Below are positions 42,075 to 51,836 of a stretch of DNA of 64,000 bases, piece by piece. The notes under the pieces are model-generated. The model was not told the origin of the DNA. It worked only from the letters and a program-made list of their open reading frames with translations, and did not search any database. Origin of the DNA: Ereboglobus sp. (GTDB taxonomy: Bacteria; Verrucomicrobiota; Verrucomicrobiia; Opitutales; Opitutaceae). The stretch is taken from assembly GCA_029974595.1 (NCBI GenBank), contig JARKRC010000027.1, forward strand, positions 336,506 through 400,505, written 5' to 3'. The position numbers and the translations under genes were made by a program. Each line of letters opens with the position of its first letter. Position 1 is the stretch's first letter.

Positions 42075-44738
42075 TCAACCTTTCCCGCGAGTGATGCGAT
42101 CCTGGGCGAGGGCGGCGCCGGGAAGGTTTTTGGTGATGATCAATTGATAGGCTTCGCGGGCCTGCGTGTTTTTGGATTGTTGTTCGAGCGCTTCGCCGAG
42201 GTCGAGGAGGGTGCGGGCCAGCCAGTAGGGGCCGTTGGCTCCGAGTTTCGCGGCGCGGGCGTCGTTGAGGAGGAAATCGTTTACCATCTGCCACCAGATG
42301 ACTTCGAGGCGGGCGTAGGCTTTGCGCTCCTTGAGGATGCGTCCGAACTTGTAGCCGGCCTCGACGCGAAGGTCGATGTTTGCGGCAGGGTGGTCGAGGA
42401 GGCGTTCGTAGATAGTGGCGGCGCTTTCGGCGCGGGAGGTGTCGGAGCTGGCAAGGGCGGCGTAGCAGTCGGCGAGGGCGAGTTCGGCGGTGAGGCCGTC
42501 GCGGTATTCGGGGAATTTATACGTGTTGGCGAGGTCGCGGTAGGTTTCGATGGCGCGGCTGTAGTCGTTGAGTTTGCGGGCGAGGTTGCCTTGCTTGAGG
42601 CGGGCGTAGAACACGAGGTCGCTTTGCGCGGCGGGGCTGGCCCGGCGTTCGTTTTGGATGAGTTCTTCGAGAAGGCGGTAGGCTTCGTTGTAATATTGAT
42701 CCTGGCCGCGGCTTTCGGCGTAGATGGCGGCCTGGAAGAGGGCGTAGGAGGCGTAGGCGGTGCCCTTGTAGTCGTCGGCGAGTTTGCGGAGGAGGCCTTG
42801 GGCTTCGACGAGTTTGTCGTGCCGGGCGGCTTCGTCGGCCTCGATCATGTAGGAGCGGATGGCGGCGGAGCTTTTGGGGTGGTCGGCGCGGAGTTTCCGG
42901 AGGATTTCTGCGGTGTTGATTGTGGCGGGCTGGCCGGGGCGGGCGAGGGCGTAACCGGCCTCGACTTCGAGGAGGAGGGCAAGGCTGGTGATTTCGTCGC
43001 GGAGGTCGGGGGCGGTGTCGGCGAGCGAGGTTTTGAGTTTTTCGGCGTGGTCGATGGCTTGCTGGTAATTGCCGGAGTCGTAGGCGAGGCGCATGTGGAG
43101 CCACGCCATGCGGGCGCGGAGGTCGGCGGGGAGCGCGGCGTCGGTGGCGGAGGCGAGGAGCTTGTCGATGCGGGCGTAGGCCTGCGCGGTTTCGCCGGCG
43201 GTTTGGAGGGCGCGGGCGAGATTCCATTCGGCGCGCCAGCGGCTGGTGGAGTCGAAGCGTTTGTCGGCGGCGTAGGAGTCGAGGATTTTTTGGGCGGAGG
43301 CGAGCGATTCGCCGTTGGGGCCGGCCTTGATTTCGGAGAGGACGCGCTGGAACATGAGCTCGCCGGCGGTCACGCCGGAGGGGACGTTGGCGAGGGCGGA
43401 GCCGTAGGCGTCGGAGGCGCTGCGGTAATCCTTGGCGCGGAAATAGGCTTCGGCGATAAGGACGCCGAGTTGCTCGTAGGCGGGGCCGGATTTGAGTTCG
43501 GCGCGGGCGCGCGTGGCCCAGTCGGCGGCGGCGCGGAAGCGGGCCTGTTCCCAAGCGACGGCTGTCTGGATGCCGAGGGCGGCGGCGCGGAGGGGCGAAC
43601 CGGGAAATTCGGCGAGGAGGCGCGCGGCGTCGTTTTCGGCGGCGATGAAGTCCTTGTTGTTTTTGTCGGCGAGGGCGAGTTGGGCGCGGTGGAGGAGGAG
43701 GTCGTCGAGGATGGGGTGGGGCGGGGTGGAGGCGATGAGCTGGTTGAGCCAGTTGTGAAATTCGGCGGCGCGTTCCTTGGCGCGGGAGGCGTTGGCAAGG
43801 AGGCGGAGAGCGGCGCGTTGTTTGGCGGCGTCGGAGGAGCCGGAGAGGAGTTTGCGGAGTGCGTCGCGCCCGGCGTTGTCGTCGGGGCCGGCGATGAGGC
43901 CGAGGAGGAGGAGCCATTCGTCGCGGGTGGCGGTTTCCTGCGGGGCGAGGTATTGAAGCTGGGTCTGGAGGAGGGTGATGGCTTCGCCGCGGCGGGCGGT
44001 GGCGTTGAGGGCGACTGCGAGCTGACTGGCGGCGGTGTAGCCGTTGGGGCGTCCGGGGTAGCGGTCGATGGTTTGGCGGAGGGTGGCGATGGCGGAGTCG
44101 GTCGCCTGGGCAAGAAAAAGGCTGGCACGGATGCGGGCGAGGAGGAACCAGGCGTGCTGCGCGGGCGTGGCGGTGGCGGCTTCGGCTTGCTGGTATTGCT
44201 CGCCGGCTTGCTTGTCGTCGCGGGCTTCCTGAGCGAGGAGGCCGCGGAGATAGAAGAGCCAGGGGCGGTCGGCGGCGGGGAGGTCTTCGGGGCGGAGGGT
44301 GGCGGCGGTGGCGCGGGCCTTGTCGAAATGCCGGGCGCGGGTGTCGATCATTGCCTGGCGGAGAAGAAGTGCGGGCGAGGGGGCTCCGGTGAATTGCCGG
44401 AGGATGTCGGAGGCGTCGTCGATGCGGTCGTCCTCGATGAGCGCGGTGGCGCAGGCGAGGATGATGCGGTTGCGCGCGTCGGGCGCGATCGCGCCGTCGG
44501 CGAGAAGCTGGCGGTAGATTCCGGAGGCGATGGAGGGGAGGCCGGTTTCGAGGGCGCGCCGGGCGGCGAGTTCGGTGGCGACGCCGGGACCGGGCGCCGG
44601 AGGCGGAGGTTGCTCGGAGGGGAGGGGAACCGGCGGGGTGATGCCGCCTTGCGCGCAAACGGTTGTGATGATGGCGGGCATGGCGGCGATCATCAGCAAG
44701 GCGGCGAGGACAAGGGCCGATGTTTTCGGAAGGATCAT
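42075..44738 (-). CDS. secreted tetratricopeptide-repeat protein
   Basis: 887 residues from the ATG at 44738, where a signal peptide begins (MILPKTSALVLAALLMIAAMPAI...). The rest is almost wholly helical repeat: RAALRLLANASRAKERAAEF, DYRSASDAYGSALANVPSGV, TAYASYALFQAAIYAESRGQ, LARTLLDLGEALEQQSKNTQ. The pattern fits periplasmic or outer-membrane-linked TPR proteins that scaffold complexes. There is no catalytic domain. Extremely GC-biased third positions leave a long open frame on the opposite strand, which I treat as a shadow. Confidence 0.82.
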   Translation of the reverse strand: MILPKTSALVLAALLMIAAMPAIITTVCAQGGITPPVPLPSEQPPPPAPGPGVATELAARRALETGLPSIASGIYRQLLADGAIAPDARNRIILACATALIEDDRIDDASDILRQFTGAPSPALLLRQAMIDTRARHFDKARATAATLRPEDLPAADRPWLFYLRGLLAQEARDDKQAGEQYQQAEAATATPAQHAWFLLARIRASLFLAQATDSAIATLRQTIDRYPGRPNGYTAASQLAVALNATARRGEAITLLQTQLQYLAPQETATRDEWLLLLGLIAGPDDNAGRDALRKLLSGSSDAAKQRAALRLLANASRAKERAAEFHNWLNQLIASTPPHPILDDLLLHRAQLALADKNNKDFIAAENDAARLLAEFPGSPLRAAALGIQTAVAWEQARFRAAADWATRARAELKSGPAYEQLGVLIAEAYFRAKDYRSASDAYGSALANVPSGVTAGELMFQRVLSEIKAGPNGESLASAQKILDSYAADKRFDSTSRWRAEWNLARALQTAGETAQAYARIDKLLASATDAALPADLRARMAWLHMRLAYDSGNYQQAIDHAEKLKTSLADTAPDLRDEITSLALLLEVEAGYALARPGQPATINTAEILRKLRADHPKSSAAIRSYMIEADEAARHDKLVEAQGLLRKLADDYKGTAYASYALFQAAIYAESRGQDQYYNEAYRLLEELIQNERRASPAAQSDLVFYARLKQGNLARKLNDYSRAIETYRDLANTYKFPEYRDGLTAELALADCYAALASSDTSRAESAATIYERLLDHPAANIDLRVEAGYKFGRILKERKAYARLEVIWWQMVNDFLLNDARAAKLGANGPYWLARTLLDLGEALEQQSKNTQAREAYQLIITKNLPGAALAQDRITRGKG

Positions 44739-44836
44739 TTTTTCGCGGGAAACTTTGCGGGGAGATGAGGGACGACGCAAATCGATATGAGCCGATTTAG
44801 GTCGATTTAAGCGGGGCGGAAGATTTGCTCGGGCGC

Positions 44837-45613
44837 ATGAATACAGTTTCGAATCTTTCCGGTTTTCGCGATTTCATGATCGAGCTGGCGCAACGCAGCG
44901 GCGAGTTCATCAAGCCGTATTTCGGGAGCGCCGGGCTCGCGGTGGAGATGAAGAGCGACGCGTCGCCGGTGACGGCGGCGGATCGCGGGGCGGAGGAATT
45001 GATGCGCGCGATGATCGCGAAACGCTTTCCGGAGCACGGCATCGTGGGCGAGGAGTTTGGCAACGAGCGCGAGGAGGCGGAGTGGGTCTGGGTGCTCGAT
45101 CCGATCGACGGCACGAAGGCATTCATCACGGGCGTGCCGCTGTGGGGGACGTTGATCGCGTTGAAACACCGGGGCCAGCCGGTGCTCGGCACGATTCACC
45201 AGCCGGTGCTCGGGCAGTTGATGGTGGGGGACGGGGAAACGACGACGTTGAACGGACGCCCCGTGCGGGTGCGCGAGTGCGCGCGCATCGAGGATGCCAC
45301 GGTGCTGACGAGCGACCCGATCGCCAATCCGCACAAGTATCAAAACGGCGCGGCGCATGACGCGCTGCTGGCGAGGGCGCGAATCGCGAGGACGTGGGGG
45401 GATTGCTACGGCTATCTGCTGCTCGCGGGCGGATGGGCGGATGTGATGCTCGACCCGATCATGAATCCGTGGGACATCCAGGCGTTGATTCCGGTGGTGC
45501 GCGGCGCGGGCGGCGTGATCACGGACTGGCGCGGGGGCGATCCGGTGGGCGCGGATTCGATCATCGCGGCGTCGCCGGGATTGCACGCGCAGGTGGTGAA
45601 TGCGTTGAAATAA
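44837..45613 (+). CDS. hisN: inositol monophosphatase family protein, histidinol-phosphatase-like
   Basis: 258 residues from the ATG at 44837. Mg-dependent phosphatase: metal-binding GEEFGNE, the DPIDGTKAF signature and WGDCYGYLLLAGGWADVML ... NPWDIQALIPVVRGAGG. The DAS-PVTAADRGAEE start and DCYGY motif are those of the HisN (histidinol-phosphate phosphatase) subgroup rather than SuhB. Divergent from the TPR gene with about 98 bp between starts. HisN function is likely but not proven by sequence, and other sugar phosphates are possible. Confidence 0.85.
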   Translation: MNTVSNLSGFRDFMIELAQRSGEFIKPYFGSAGLAVEMKSDASPVTAADRGAEELMRAMIAKRFPEHGIVGEEFGNEREEAEWVWVLDPIDGTKAFITGVPLWGTLIALKHRGQPVLGTIHQPVLGQLMVGDGETTTLNGRPVRVRECARIEDATVLTSDPIANPHKYQNGAAHDALLARARIARTWGDCYGYLLLAGGWADVMLDPIMNPWDIQALIPVVRGAGGVITDWRGGDPVGADSIIAASPGLHAQVVNALK

Positions 45614-45705
45614 AAAAATAAAGTGGCGGCGCGCCGTCGGGCCGATTTTGCTTCCGGCAAGCCAGTCAAAGCAGCCAGGACGGCCGCTTTCATTTTCTTT
45701 TTTCC

Positions 45706-48051
45706 ATGCACACAAACACACTCATTCAGGATCTGGGCATTCTTTTGCTCGCGGCGGGCATCGCGGGAATCGTGTGCAAGCGGTTCGGGCTGTCGGTGAT
45801 CGTCGGCTATCTGATCGCGGGCATCATCATCGGGCCGCATACGCTGCCCATCGGGTTGATCCAGGACGAGGCGCGGATACGCGAGTTGTCGGAGGTGGGG
45901 CTGGTGTTCGTGATGTTTTCGATCGGGCTTGAGTTGAGTTTGTCGAAGCTCGGGCGAATGGGGTTCGCAACGCTGGCGGCGACGGCGCTGGGGGCGTTTT
46001 TCATGCTGCAATTCACGTTGCTGCTGGGGTGGTTCCTGGACTGGACGCCGATGATGAGCCTGTTCGTCGCGGCGATGCTCATGGTGTCGAGCTCGGCGGT
46101 GATTTCGAAGATCATGCACGAGCTGAACCTCAACCACGACCGCGCGGCGCAGATGGCGCTCGCGATGACAATCGTCGAGGACGTGGTCGCGGTGATCATG
46201 CTCACGGTGCTGGGCGCGAGCGTGCACGGGACCGCGGTCGGCGCGGAAGGCGGAGGCGGGAGCCTGGGCGTGGTGCTCGCGGTGCTGGGCGCGTTTGTCG
46301 TGCTGCTGATCATGGCGGGGCTCCTGCTGATGCCGCGCGTGCTGCGGAAACTGGAAAAGAAAAACGACCCGGAAATCCAGACGGTGATCGTGGTGGGGCT
46401 GCTGTTGATCGTGACGTTCCTGACAATAAAGGCCGGATACTCGATGGCGCTCGGCGCGTTTTTGTTCGGCGCGGTCGTGGCGGAGATCAAGCAGAAGATC
46501 GCGGTCGAGCAGCATTTCGAGGGGCTGAAGTATGTTTTCAGCAGCGTGTTTTTCGTTTCGATCGGCATGCTGATCGACCTGAGGATGCTTGAGGAGGTGT
46601 GGCTGTCGGTGTTGCTGCTTGGCGGATTTTCGCTGTTCGTGCGCCCGATCGCGTGCGGGTTTGCGCTGGTGCTGGTGGGGATTCCCCCGAAGGAGGCGCG
46701 GCGCGGCGGGTTGCTGCTGACGCCGCTGGGCGAGTTCACGTTCATCATCGCGCAGGGCGGCATCACGGCGGCGATTTTGCCGAAGTCATTTTATCCGGTG
46801 GCGGTGGGACTGTCGATCCTGACGGTGCTGGCGACGCCGATCCTGAATCGTTTTTCGGATCCGATCCTGCGCTTCGCCGACAAGGTGGAGCCGCGCTTCG
46901 TGACGCGCGCCATCGCGGCGTATCACCGCTGGCTGCAGGACGTGCAACGGAGCCGTCCCGGCAAGCCGATGCTCAAGCTCATTCGCGGACGCCTGCCCAC
47001 GCTCGCGGTGGAAATGCTGTTCGTGAGCGGGCTGTTGATTTTTTCGGGGCGCATCCTGACGGAACTGGAGGCGACGCAATTCGCCGCGGCAATGAACCCG
47101 GACACGCTCGGATACGTCTTCTGGTGCGTGGTGGGCGTGCTGGTGCTGATTCCGCTCGTGGCGGTGTGGCGCAACCTGTCCGCCATCGCGATGATCATCG
47201 GCGAAGGCCTTGGCGGAAGCCCGGACACGCCCTCGCGGTTGCAGGCGCGCGCCCTCACCGGCCTGCTCAAGGCCGCCGCCGCGATCGGCGTGGCGTACTG
47301 GCTGTATGCGATCCTGCCGCTGAAAACACTGCCGGGCTGGGGCTGGGCGATCATGGGCGCGGCGGCTGCGGCGGTGATGATTGTCTTTTCCAACAAACTC
47401 ATTTTCTGGCACAGCGAATGGGAGAGCTCGGTGCAGCAGGTGCTGGCGGAGGATTCGCGCGCGCCCGCGCAAGTGCGCGAGGAAGCGCGCGTGGAGCTTG
47501 GCCGCAGCCTCGAGGAATGGGATATGTGCCTGGGCAACTGCGTGGTGCCGCGCGGCGCGGGCTACACCGGCAGGACGCTCGCCGAACTGGCGATCCCGGC
47601 GAAGTTCGGCTGCTCGATCCTCGAAGTGGAGCGCAACGGCTACGTGATCAGTGCGACGGATTCTAGCCTGCGCCTGTATCCGGGCGACAAGCTGCTGCTG
47701 CTCGGCAAACAGGAGCAGATCGACAGCACGCGCGCGTTTTTTGGCCGCGCGGCATCCGCGCATGGCGTCCCCGAGGCGCCGCGCGAGGAAGAGGAGGCCG
47801 GCGATGTTTTTGGCGGCGCGGTGTTGGAGACCTTTGTCATGCCCGAGTGCGAACGCGCCGGGAAAACACTCGCCGACCTGCGCATTTCGCAACTGACCGG
47901 CGTGCGCGTGGCGGGCATCCGCCGCGGCGCGGAACAGATCGTCAACCCAAGCGGCGGCATGCCGCTGCTGGCGGGCGACTGCCTGCTCATCGTGGGCACG
48001 ATCGTGGAGCTGCGCGACTTCCGCAACTGGATCATCAGCCCGCCCGCATGA
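45706..48051 (+). CDS. KefB-like CPA2 cation:proton antiporter with two TrkA-C domains
   Basis: 781 residues. The N-terminal ~400 have about 12 membrane segments with VGYLIAGIIIGP, EVGLVFVMFSIGLELSLSKLGRMG and MVSSSAVISKIMHEL of the CPA2 family. After further membrane segments (~430-570), the C-terminus has two TrkA-C-type ligand domains (LRLYPGDKLLLLGKQEQI and GGMPLLAGDCLLIVGTIVEL). No RCK-N nucleotide-binding Rossmann domain is evident. Likely K+ or Na+/H+ exchange in the inner membrane. Confidence 0.9.
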   Translation: MHTNTLIQDLGILLLAAGIAGIVCKRFGLSVIVGYLIAGIIIGPHTLPIGLIQDEARIRELSEVGLVFVMFSIGLELSLSKLGRMGFATLAATALGAFFMLQFTLLLGWFLDWTPMMSLFVAAMLMVSSSAVISKIMHELNLNHDRAAQMALAMTIVEDVVAVIMLTVLGASVHGTAVGAEGGGGSLGVVLAVLGAFVVLLIMAGLLLMPRVLRKLEKKNDPEIQTVIVVGLLLIVTFLTIKAGYSMALGAFLFGAVVAEIKQKIAVEQHFEGLKYVFSSVFFVSIGMLIDLRMLEEVWLSVLLLGGFSLFVRPIACGFALVLVGIPPKEARRGGLLLTPLGEFTFIIAQGGITAAILPKSFYPVAVGLSILTVLATPILNRFSDPILRFADKVEPRFVTRAIAAYHRWLQDVQRSRPGKPMLKLIRGRLPTLAVEMLFVSGLLIFSGRILTELEATQFAAAMNPDTLGYVFWCVVGVLVLIPLVAVWRNLSAIAMIIGEGLGGSPDTPSRLQARALTGLLKAAAAIGVAYWLYAILPLKTLPGWGWAIMGAAAAAVMIVFSNKLIFWHSEWESSVQQVLAEDSRAPAQVREEARVELGRSLEEWDMCLGNCVVPRGAGYTGRTLAELAIPAKFGCSILEVERNGYVISATDSSLRLYPGDKLLLLGKQEQIDSTRAFFGRAASAHGVPEAPREEEEAGDVFGGAVLETFVMPECERAGKTLADLRISQLTGVRVAGIRRGAEQIVNPSGGMPLLAGDCLLIVGTIVELRDFRNWIISPPA

Positions 48052-48206
48052 CACGCGGGCGGAGGGCTCGTTGAAAAAAGTTCGCAACAAATACCTTTGG
48101 AAAACGACAAACAGGATGTGCGCTCACCGCGCACCCTGAAAAACCGCGCCGCGCAAATAACCGGCGCGCATTAACTTCAATCCGCAGCCGAAAGGCATGA
48201 CTTACC

Positions 48207-48752
48207 ATGAAAACAAAAATCCTCATACCTGTGATTCTGGGCTTTCTTTGCGCCGCCTGCACGACCCCCTCCGAAAAAGCGCAGTCCGCAACCCCTTCCA
48301 ACAAAACGGTGAATGTCACCTTTGTTAATCCGGAGAAATTCACCGACCTAAAAACCGACTCGATGGGCTTCGAGAAGGATCGCGATTACCTTCTCACTGA
48401 AATAAAGGATTACATCGTCGAACGCGCGCCGAAGCACATGGCCGACGGCCAGACGCTCGACATCGCGATCAGCGACATCGACATGGCCGGCGACTTCGAA
48501 CCCTGGCGCGGCCCGCGCGTGCAGGACATCCGCATAATCAAGGATATTTATCCGGCCCGCATCGACTTGAGTTTCAAGCTCACCGACGCCGCCGGCAGTG
48601 TCGTTTCCGAAGGCACGCGGCAGCTTCGCGATTTGAACTTCATGATGAACACGCCGGGAATTCCCTCCAACGACACACTGCGCCACGAGAAAAACCTGAT
48701 CAATGACTGGCTTGGCAGGGAATTTCCGCCGTCCGACAAAAAGGACAAATGA
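48207..48752 (+). CDS. DUF3016-like lipoprotein
   Basis: 181 residues. Signal peptide with CAAC at residues 15-18, a weak lipobox, so it may be lipidated. The mature region VNVTFVNPEKFTDL, MADGQTLDIAISDIDMAGDFEP and ARIDLSFKLTDAAG matches DUF3016, a family of small periplasmic proteins of unknown role. It is preceded by 155 bp with no clear gene. Confidence 0.82.
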   Translation: MKTKILIPVILGFLCAACTTPSEKAQSATPSNKTVNVTFVNPEKFTDLKTDSMGFEKDRDYLLTEIKDYIVERAPKHMADGQTLDIAISDIDMAGDFEPWRGPRVQDIRIIKDIYPARIDLSFKLTDAAGSVVSEGTRQLRDLNFMMNTPGIPSNDTLRHEKNLINDWLGREFPPSDKKDK

Positions 48753-48860
48753 GAGCTTCTGCCTTGTGCGGCGCAATGGGTTGGACAGCTCGCGCAAAAT
48801 GTCTGAAAAAACGAAAAAAATCCCGGCGGAATTTTTGAGCACATTTGCGGCGCGGGCGTC

Positions 48861-48967
48861 TATCTCAGCGTAGTCAGCATCGTTCGGACAGGAACGATAC
48901 TAGTTTGTAGTTCTTACGGTTTGCTTGGTGTTAGGTCATGAAGGCCACCCTTAAAACGGGCGGCCTT
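48861..48967 (+). ncRNA. candidate small RNA or leader
   Basis: A hairpin ATCGTTC-GGACAG-GAACGAT (48879-48898), about 40 nt of spacer, then the AAGGCCACCC/GGGCGGCCTT hairpin. TTGAGC at 48835-48840 could be a -35 box. It may be an independent small RNA or an attenuating leader of the OPT gene; there is no known family I can match. Confidence 0.3.
48941..48967 (+). terminator. terminator-like hairpin
   Basis: AAGGCCACCC pairs with GGGCGGCCTT with one mismatch over a short A/T loop, then TATGCTTTT. 118 bp before the OPT ATG. Confidence 0.55.
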
Positions 48968-49084
48968 TATGCTTTTCAGGCCCCGGCATAAAAAGCGTGC
49001 TCGCACTCGCGGCGCATTTTCGGCAAACGCAACCCTTTCATAACCAGACAAGCTCACCGTTTCCAAGACCGCACGCACCACACC

Positions 49085-51109
49085 ATGGCCATCCCCCACC
49101 TGTCCGACGACCAGATCCGAACAATGACCCGCGAGGAAAAAGATCGCTGGTGGTTTGAAAACGTTTACCGCGGCGACATGCCGCAACTCACCTGGCGGTC
49201 GGGCATCACGGGATTTGTGCTCGGCGGCATCCTCGCGGCGGTGGCGATCTACATCGGCGGCAAGACGGGCATCTCCATCGGCGTCGGGCTCACGTCGGTC
49301 GTGGTGGCGTTCGCGGCGTTTCGCATCCTGCACGGCCTCGGCGTGTGCAAGGACTTCACGATCCTGGAAAACAATTGCACGCAATCCATCGCGACGTCCG
49401 CCGGCTACATGATCGGGCCGCTCATTTCGAGCATGGCCGCCTACATGCTCGTGGCGCAAAAGACGCCGCCGCACTTGCACATTTTTATCTGGATGGTGTG
49501 CGTCTCAATCCTCGGCGTGCTGGTGGCGTTTCCGTTGAAGCGACGGTTCATCAACGAGGAGCAGCTCCCGTTTCCCGAGGGCCGCGCGTGCGGCGTGGTG
49601 CTTGATTCGCTCTACACGGGCAGCGCGAGTTCGGGCATGTTCAAGGCGAAGCTGCTCGCGGTTTCCGCGATCATATCGGGCGGCATCCAGTTTGTCATCA
49701 GCGAGGGCTGGATGAAGCTCGCGCAAATAAAAATCCTCCACCTGCACAAACTCTTCCCCTCTCTCTACACGGAAAACGGCCAGCCGTCCGCGGAGCCGTA
49801 TGTGCTCTTCGAGCATATCGATGATTATTACTACTGGCTCATGGCGAAGCTCCACATCGCGAGTGAAAATTTCATCCCGACGCTTGCGGGTGTGGACATC
49901 CGCAAATACGGACTGCGCCTGACGGTCGATGCGGCCATGTTCGGCGTTGGCGGGCTCATGGGCATGAAGGTGGCGACGAGCGTCCTGATAGGCGGCTTCA
50001 TCAATTACGTCATCCTTGTGCCGCTCATGATCAAGGCGGGCGACATCGCGCCGCGCGTCATGGCGGACGGCACGGTGGTGCCGCTCACGCGCCCCGAAAT
50101 GGTCAACCAATGGTCGCTCTGGTGGGCGATCAGCATGATGATCGTCGGCTCGCTCGTGAGCCTGCTGTCGAAGCCGGACCTGTTCACCGGCCCGATCAAA
50201 AAACTTTTCTCAAAAAAGAAAAACGGCGCCGGTGAAACCCGCGTCGACGTGCTCAGGCACATCGAGCTGCCGTTGTGGATTTCGTTCATCGGCGTGCCGG
50301 TGATGAGCTTTGTGGTGATCGCGCTTACGCATCACTTTTTCGGCGTGCCGTGGCATCTCGCGCTCGCCGCGCTGCCGCTGATTTTTGTCCTCACGATCAT
50401 CGGCACGAACTCGATGGCGCTCACCTCGTGGATACCGACCGGCGCGATGAGCAAGATCACGCAATTCACCATCGGCGCGATCGACCGCGCCAACCCGGCC
50501 ACCAATCTCATGACCGGCGGCATGACATCCGAAATCGCATCGAACGCCGCGAATCTGTTGTCCGACATCAAGCCCGGCTACATGCTTGGCGCGAAGCCGC
50601 GCCAGCAGGCCATCGGGCACGTCATAGGCATTTTTGCCGGCGGCCTCGCTTCGATGGTGGTGTTTTATCTGGTGATCATCGATCCTACGGTGGCGGGCGT
50701 GGCCTTCCGCAGTGAGTTCGCGATGCCCGGCGCGATTCAATGGAAGGGTGTTTCCGACCTGATCTCGCACGGCCTCAAGAGCCTGCCGTCATCCGCGGTG
50801 ATCTCGATGATCGTGGCGGCGATTGCCGCGATTGTTTGCGAAGTCGCGCGCATCCGCACGCGCGGGCGGTTTCCGCTGTCGGCGGTGAGCATCGGCCTCG
50901 GCGTGGTGCTTCCGCCGGATGCCTCGATCTGCATGTGGGTGGGCGCGGCGTTTTTTTGGTGGCAGTCGCGCAAGCACAAAACCCCCGGCACCAAGGGCCA
51001 CGAAACGTGGGTCGAGGGCTGCGAATCGATCTGCGCCGGCTTGATCTCGGGCGCGGCGCTCATGGGTATCGGGAATGCGGTGCTCGGGGTGTTGCCTTGG
51101 ATGAAGTAG
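49085..51109 (+). CDS. OPT family oligopeptide transporter
   Basis: 674 residues with about 15 membrane segments. GITGFVLGGILAAVAIYIGG, NCTQSIATSAGYMIGPLISS and LPFPEGRACGVVLD are OPT features. EIASNAANLLSDIKPGYMLG and the AIVCEVARIRTRGRFPLSAV near the C-terminus are also typical. Proton-driven uptake of small peptides or metal chelates into the cytoplasm. A terminator-like hairpin lies before it. Its stop codon (51107-51109) sits at the left edge of the inverted 9-bp repeat array. Confidence 0.92.
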   Translation: MAIPHLSDDQIRTMTREEKDRWWFENVYRGDMPQLTWRSGITGFVLGGILAAVAIYIGGKTGISIGVGLTSVVVAFAAFRILHGLGVCKDFTILENNCTQSIATSAGYMIGPLISSMAAYMLVAQKTPPHLHIFIWMVCVSILGVLVAFPLKRRFINEEQLPFPEGRACGVVLDSLYTGSASSGMFKAKLLAVSAIISGGIQFVISEGWMKLAQIKILHLHKLFPSLYTENGQPSAEPYVLFEHIDDYYYWLMAKLHIASENFIPTLAGVDIRKYGLRLTVDAAMFGVGGLMGMKVATSVLIGGFINYVILVPLMIKAGDIAPRVMADGTVVPLTRPEMVNQWSLWWAISMMIVGSLVSLLSKPDLFTGPIKKLFSKKKNGAGETRVDVLRHIELPLWISFIGVPVMSFVVIALTHHFFGVPWHLALAALPLIFVLTIIGTNSMALTSWIPTGAMSKITQFTIGAIDRANPATNLMTGGMTSEIASNAANLLSDIKPGYMLGAKPRQQAIGHVIGIFAGGLASMVVFYLVIIDPTVAGVAFRSEFAMPGAIQWKGVSDLISHGLKSLPSSAVISMIVAAIAAIVCEVARIRTRGRFPLSAVSIGLGVVLPPDASICMWVGAAFFWWQSRKHKTPGTKGHETWVEGCESICAGLISGAALMGIGNAVLGVLPWMK

Positions 51110-51206
51110 GACTGGGTAGGACCACTAAGACCTATAAGACCACGAGGACTGTTTTTTTCCATTGTCCTATCGGTCTTATGTGTCCTAGTGGTCTTATCGT
51201 CCTATT
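51106..51206. repeat. inverted array of ~9-bp repeats before the four-helix-bundle gene
   Basis: Right arm reads GTCCTATCG GTCTTATGT GTCCTAGTG GTCTTATCG TCCTATT, a 9-bp period. The left arm carries the same units inverted (AGGACCA, CTAAGACCT, ATAAGACCA). A T-rich core separates them (51151-51162). Confidence 0.7.
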
Positions 51207-51212
51207 CCACCC

Positions 51213-51806
51213 ATGCCCAATACCCCCGGCTTCCTGCCGCCGCATGGCGGCTACGAAAACCTCAAGAGTTACCCGAAGGCGCGCATCATCTACGACGGCA
51301 CGGTGCTTTTCTGCTCGCGCTTTCTGAAGCACGACAGGCGCACCACCGACCAGATGGTGCAGGCTGCGCGCTCCGGAAAACAAAACATCGTTGAAGGCAG
51401 CGATGCCTCGGGAACCTCGAAGGAAACCGAAATCAAGCTCACCAATGTCGCGCGCGCCAGCCTCCGCGAACTCCTGGAGGATTACGGCGACTACCTGCGC
51501 GCCCACAATCTCCGCGCGTGGGCCAAGGACAGCCGTGAAGCGCTCTACGTGCGCAAACTCGGCCGCACCCGCAACGACGACTACGAGGCCTACCGCGAGT
51601 TTCTCGAAACACGCCCCGCCGAAACCGTGGCCAATATCATGATCTGCCTTATCCACCAGGCGCGCTACCTGCTCGGACGCCAGATCGCCAGCCTCGAAAA
51701 AACCTTCGTCGCCGAGGGCGGCATTCGCGAACGCATGACGCGCGCCCGTCTCGATTTCCGGGGCGCGCAAAACAAAAACGGCGCCCGCGCGAGCGGACGC
51801 CGTTGA
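51213..51806 (+). CDS. four-helix-bundle protein with suffix domain
   Basis: 197 residues. The core is the four-helix-bundle (S23/IVP-like) fold seen in intervening-sequence proteins: TTDQMVQAARSGKQNIVEGS, ETEIKLTNVARASLRELLED. An N-terminal PHGGYENLKSYPKARIIYD and a C-terminal NIMICLIHQARYLLGRQIAS extension fit the longer suffix-domain subgroup. Function is unknown. It begins 7 bp after the inverted 9-bp repeat array, a setting that suggests a mobile or repeat-associated cassette rather than part of an operon. Confidence 0.85.
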   Translation: MPNTPGFLPPHGGYENLKSYPKARIIYDGTVLFCSRFLKHDRRTTDQMVQAARSGKQNIVEGSDASGTSKETEIKLTNVARASLRELLEDYGDYLRAHNLRAWAKDSREALYVRKLGRTRNDDYEAYREFLETRPAETVANIMICLIHQARYLLGRQIASLEKTFVAEGGIRERMTRARLDFRGAQNKNGARASGRR

Positions 51807-51836
51807 AAATACGAAGACGCTTTCCGTTGTCGAAAC

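Larger units (their letters stand above)
48753..49084. other. 332-bp intergenic region with a structured RNA candidate
   Basis: No supported protein gene. Contains a small hairpin (48879-48898) and a terminator-like hairpin (48941-48967) ahead of the OPT transporter gene. Confidence 0.6.

Noticed and set aside
42144..44768. An 874-codon open frame opposite the TPR protein gene
   Set aside because: The translation is low-complexity Gly/Val/Glu-rich, and the minus-strand frame has a signal peptide and clear TPRs; it is a GC-bias shadow.
51106..51206. 9-bp array as a CRISPR
   Set aside because: Units are far too short, there are no unique spacers of regular length and no cas genes nearby.
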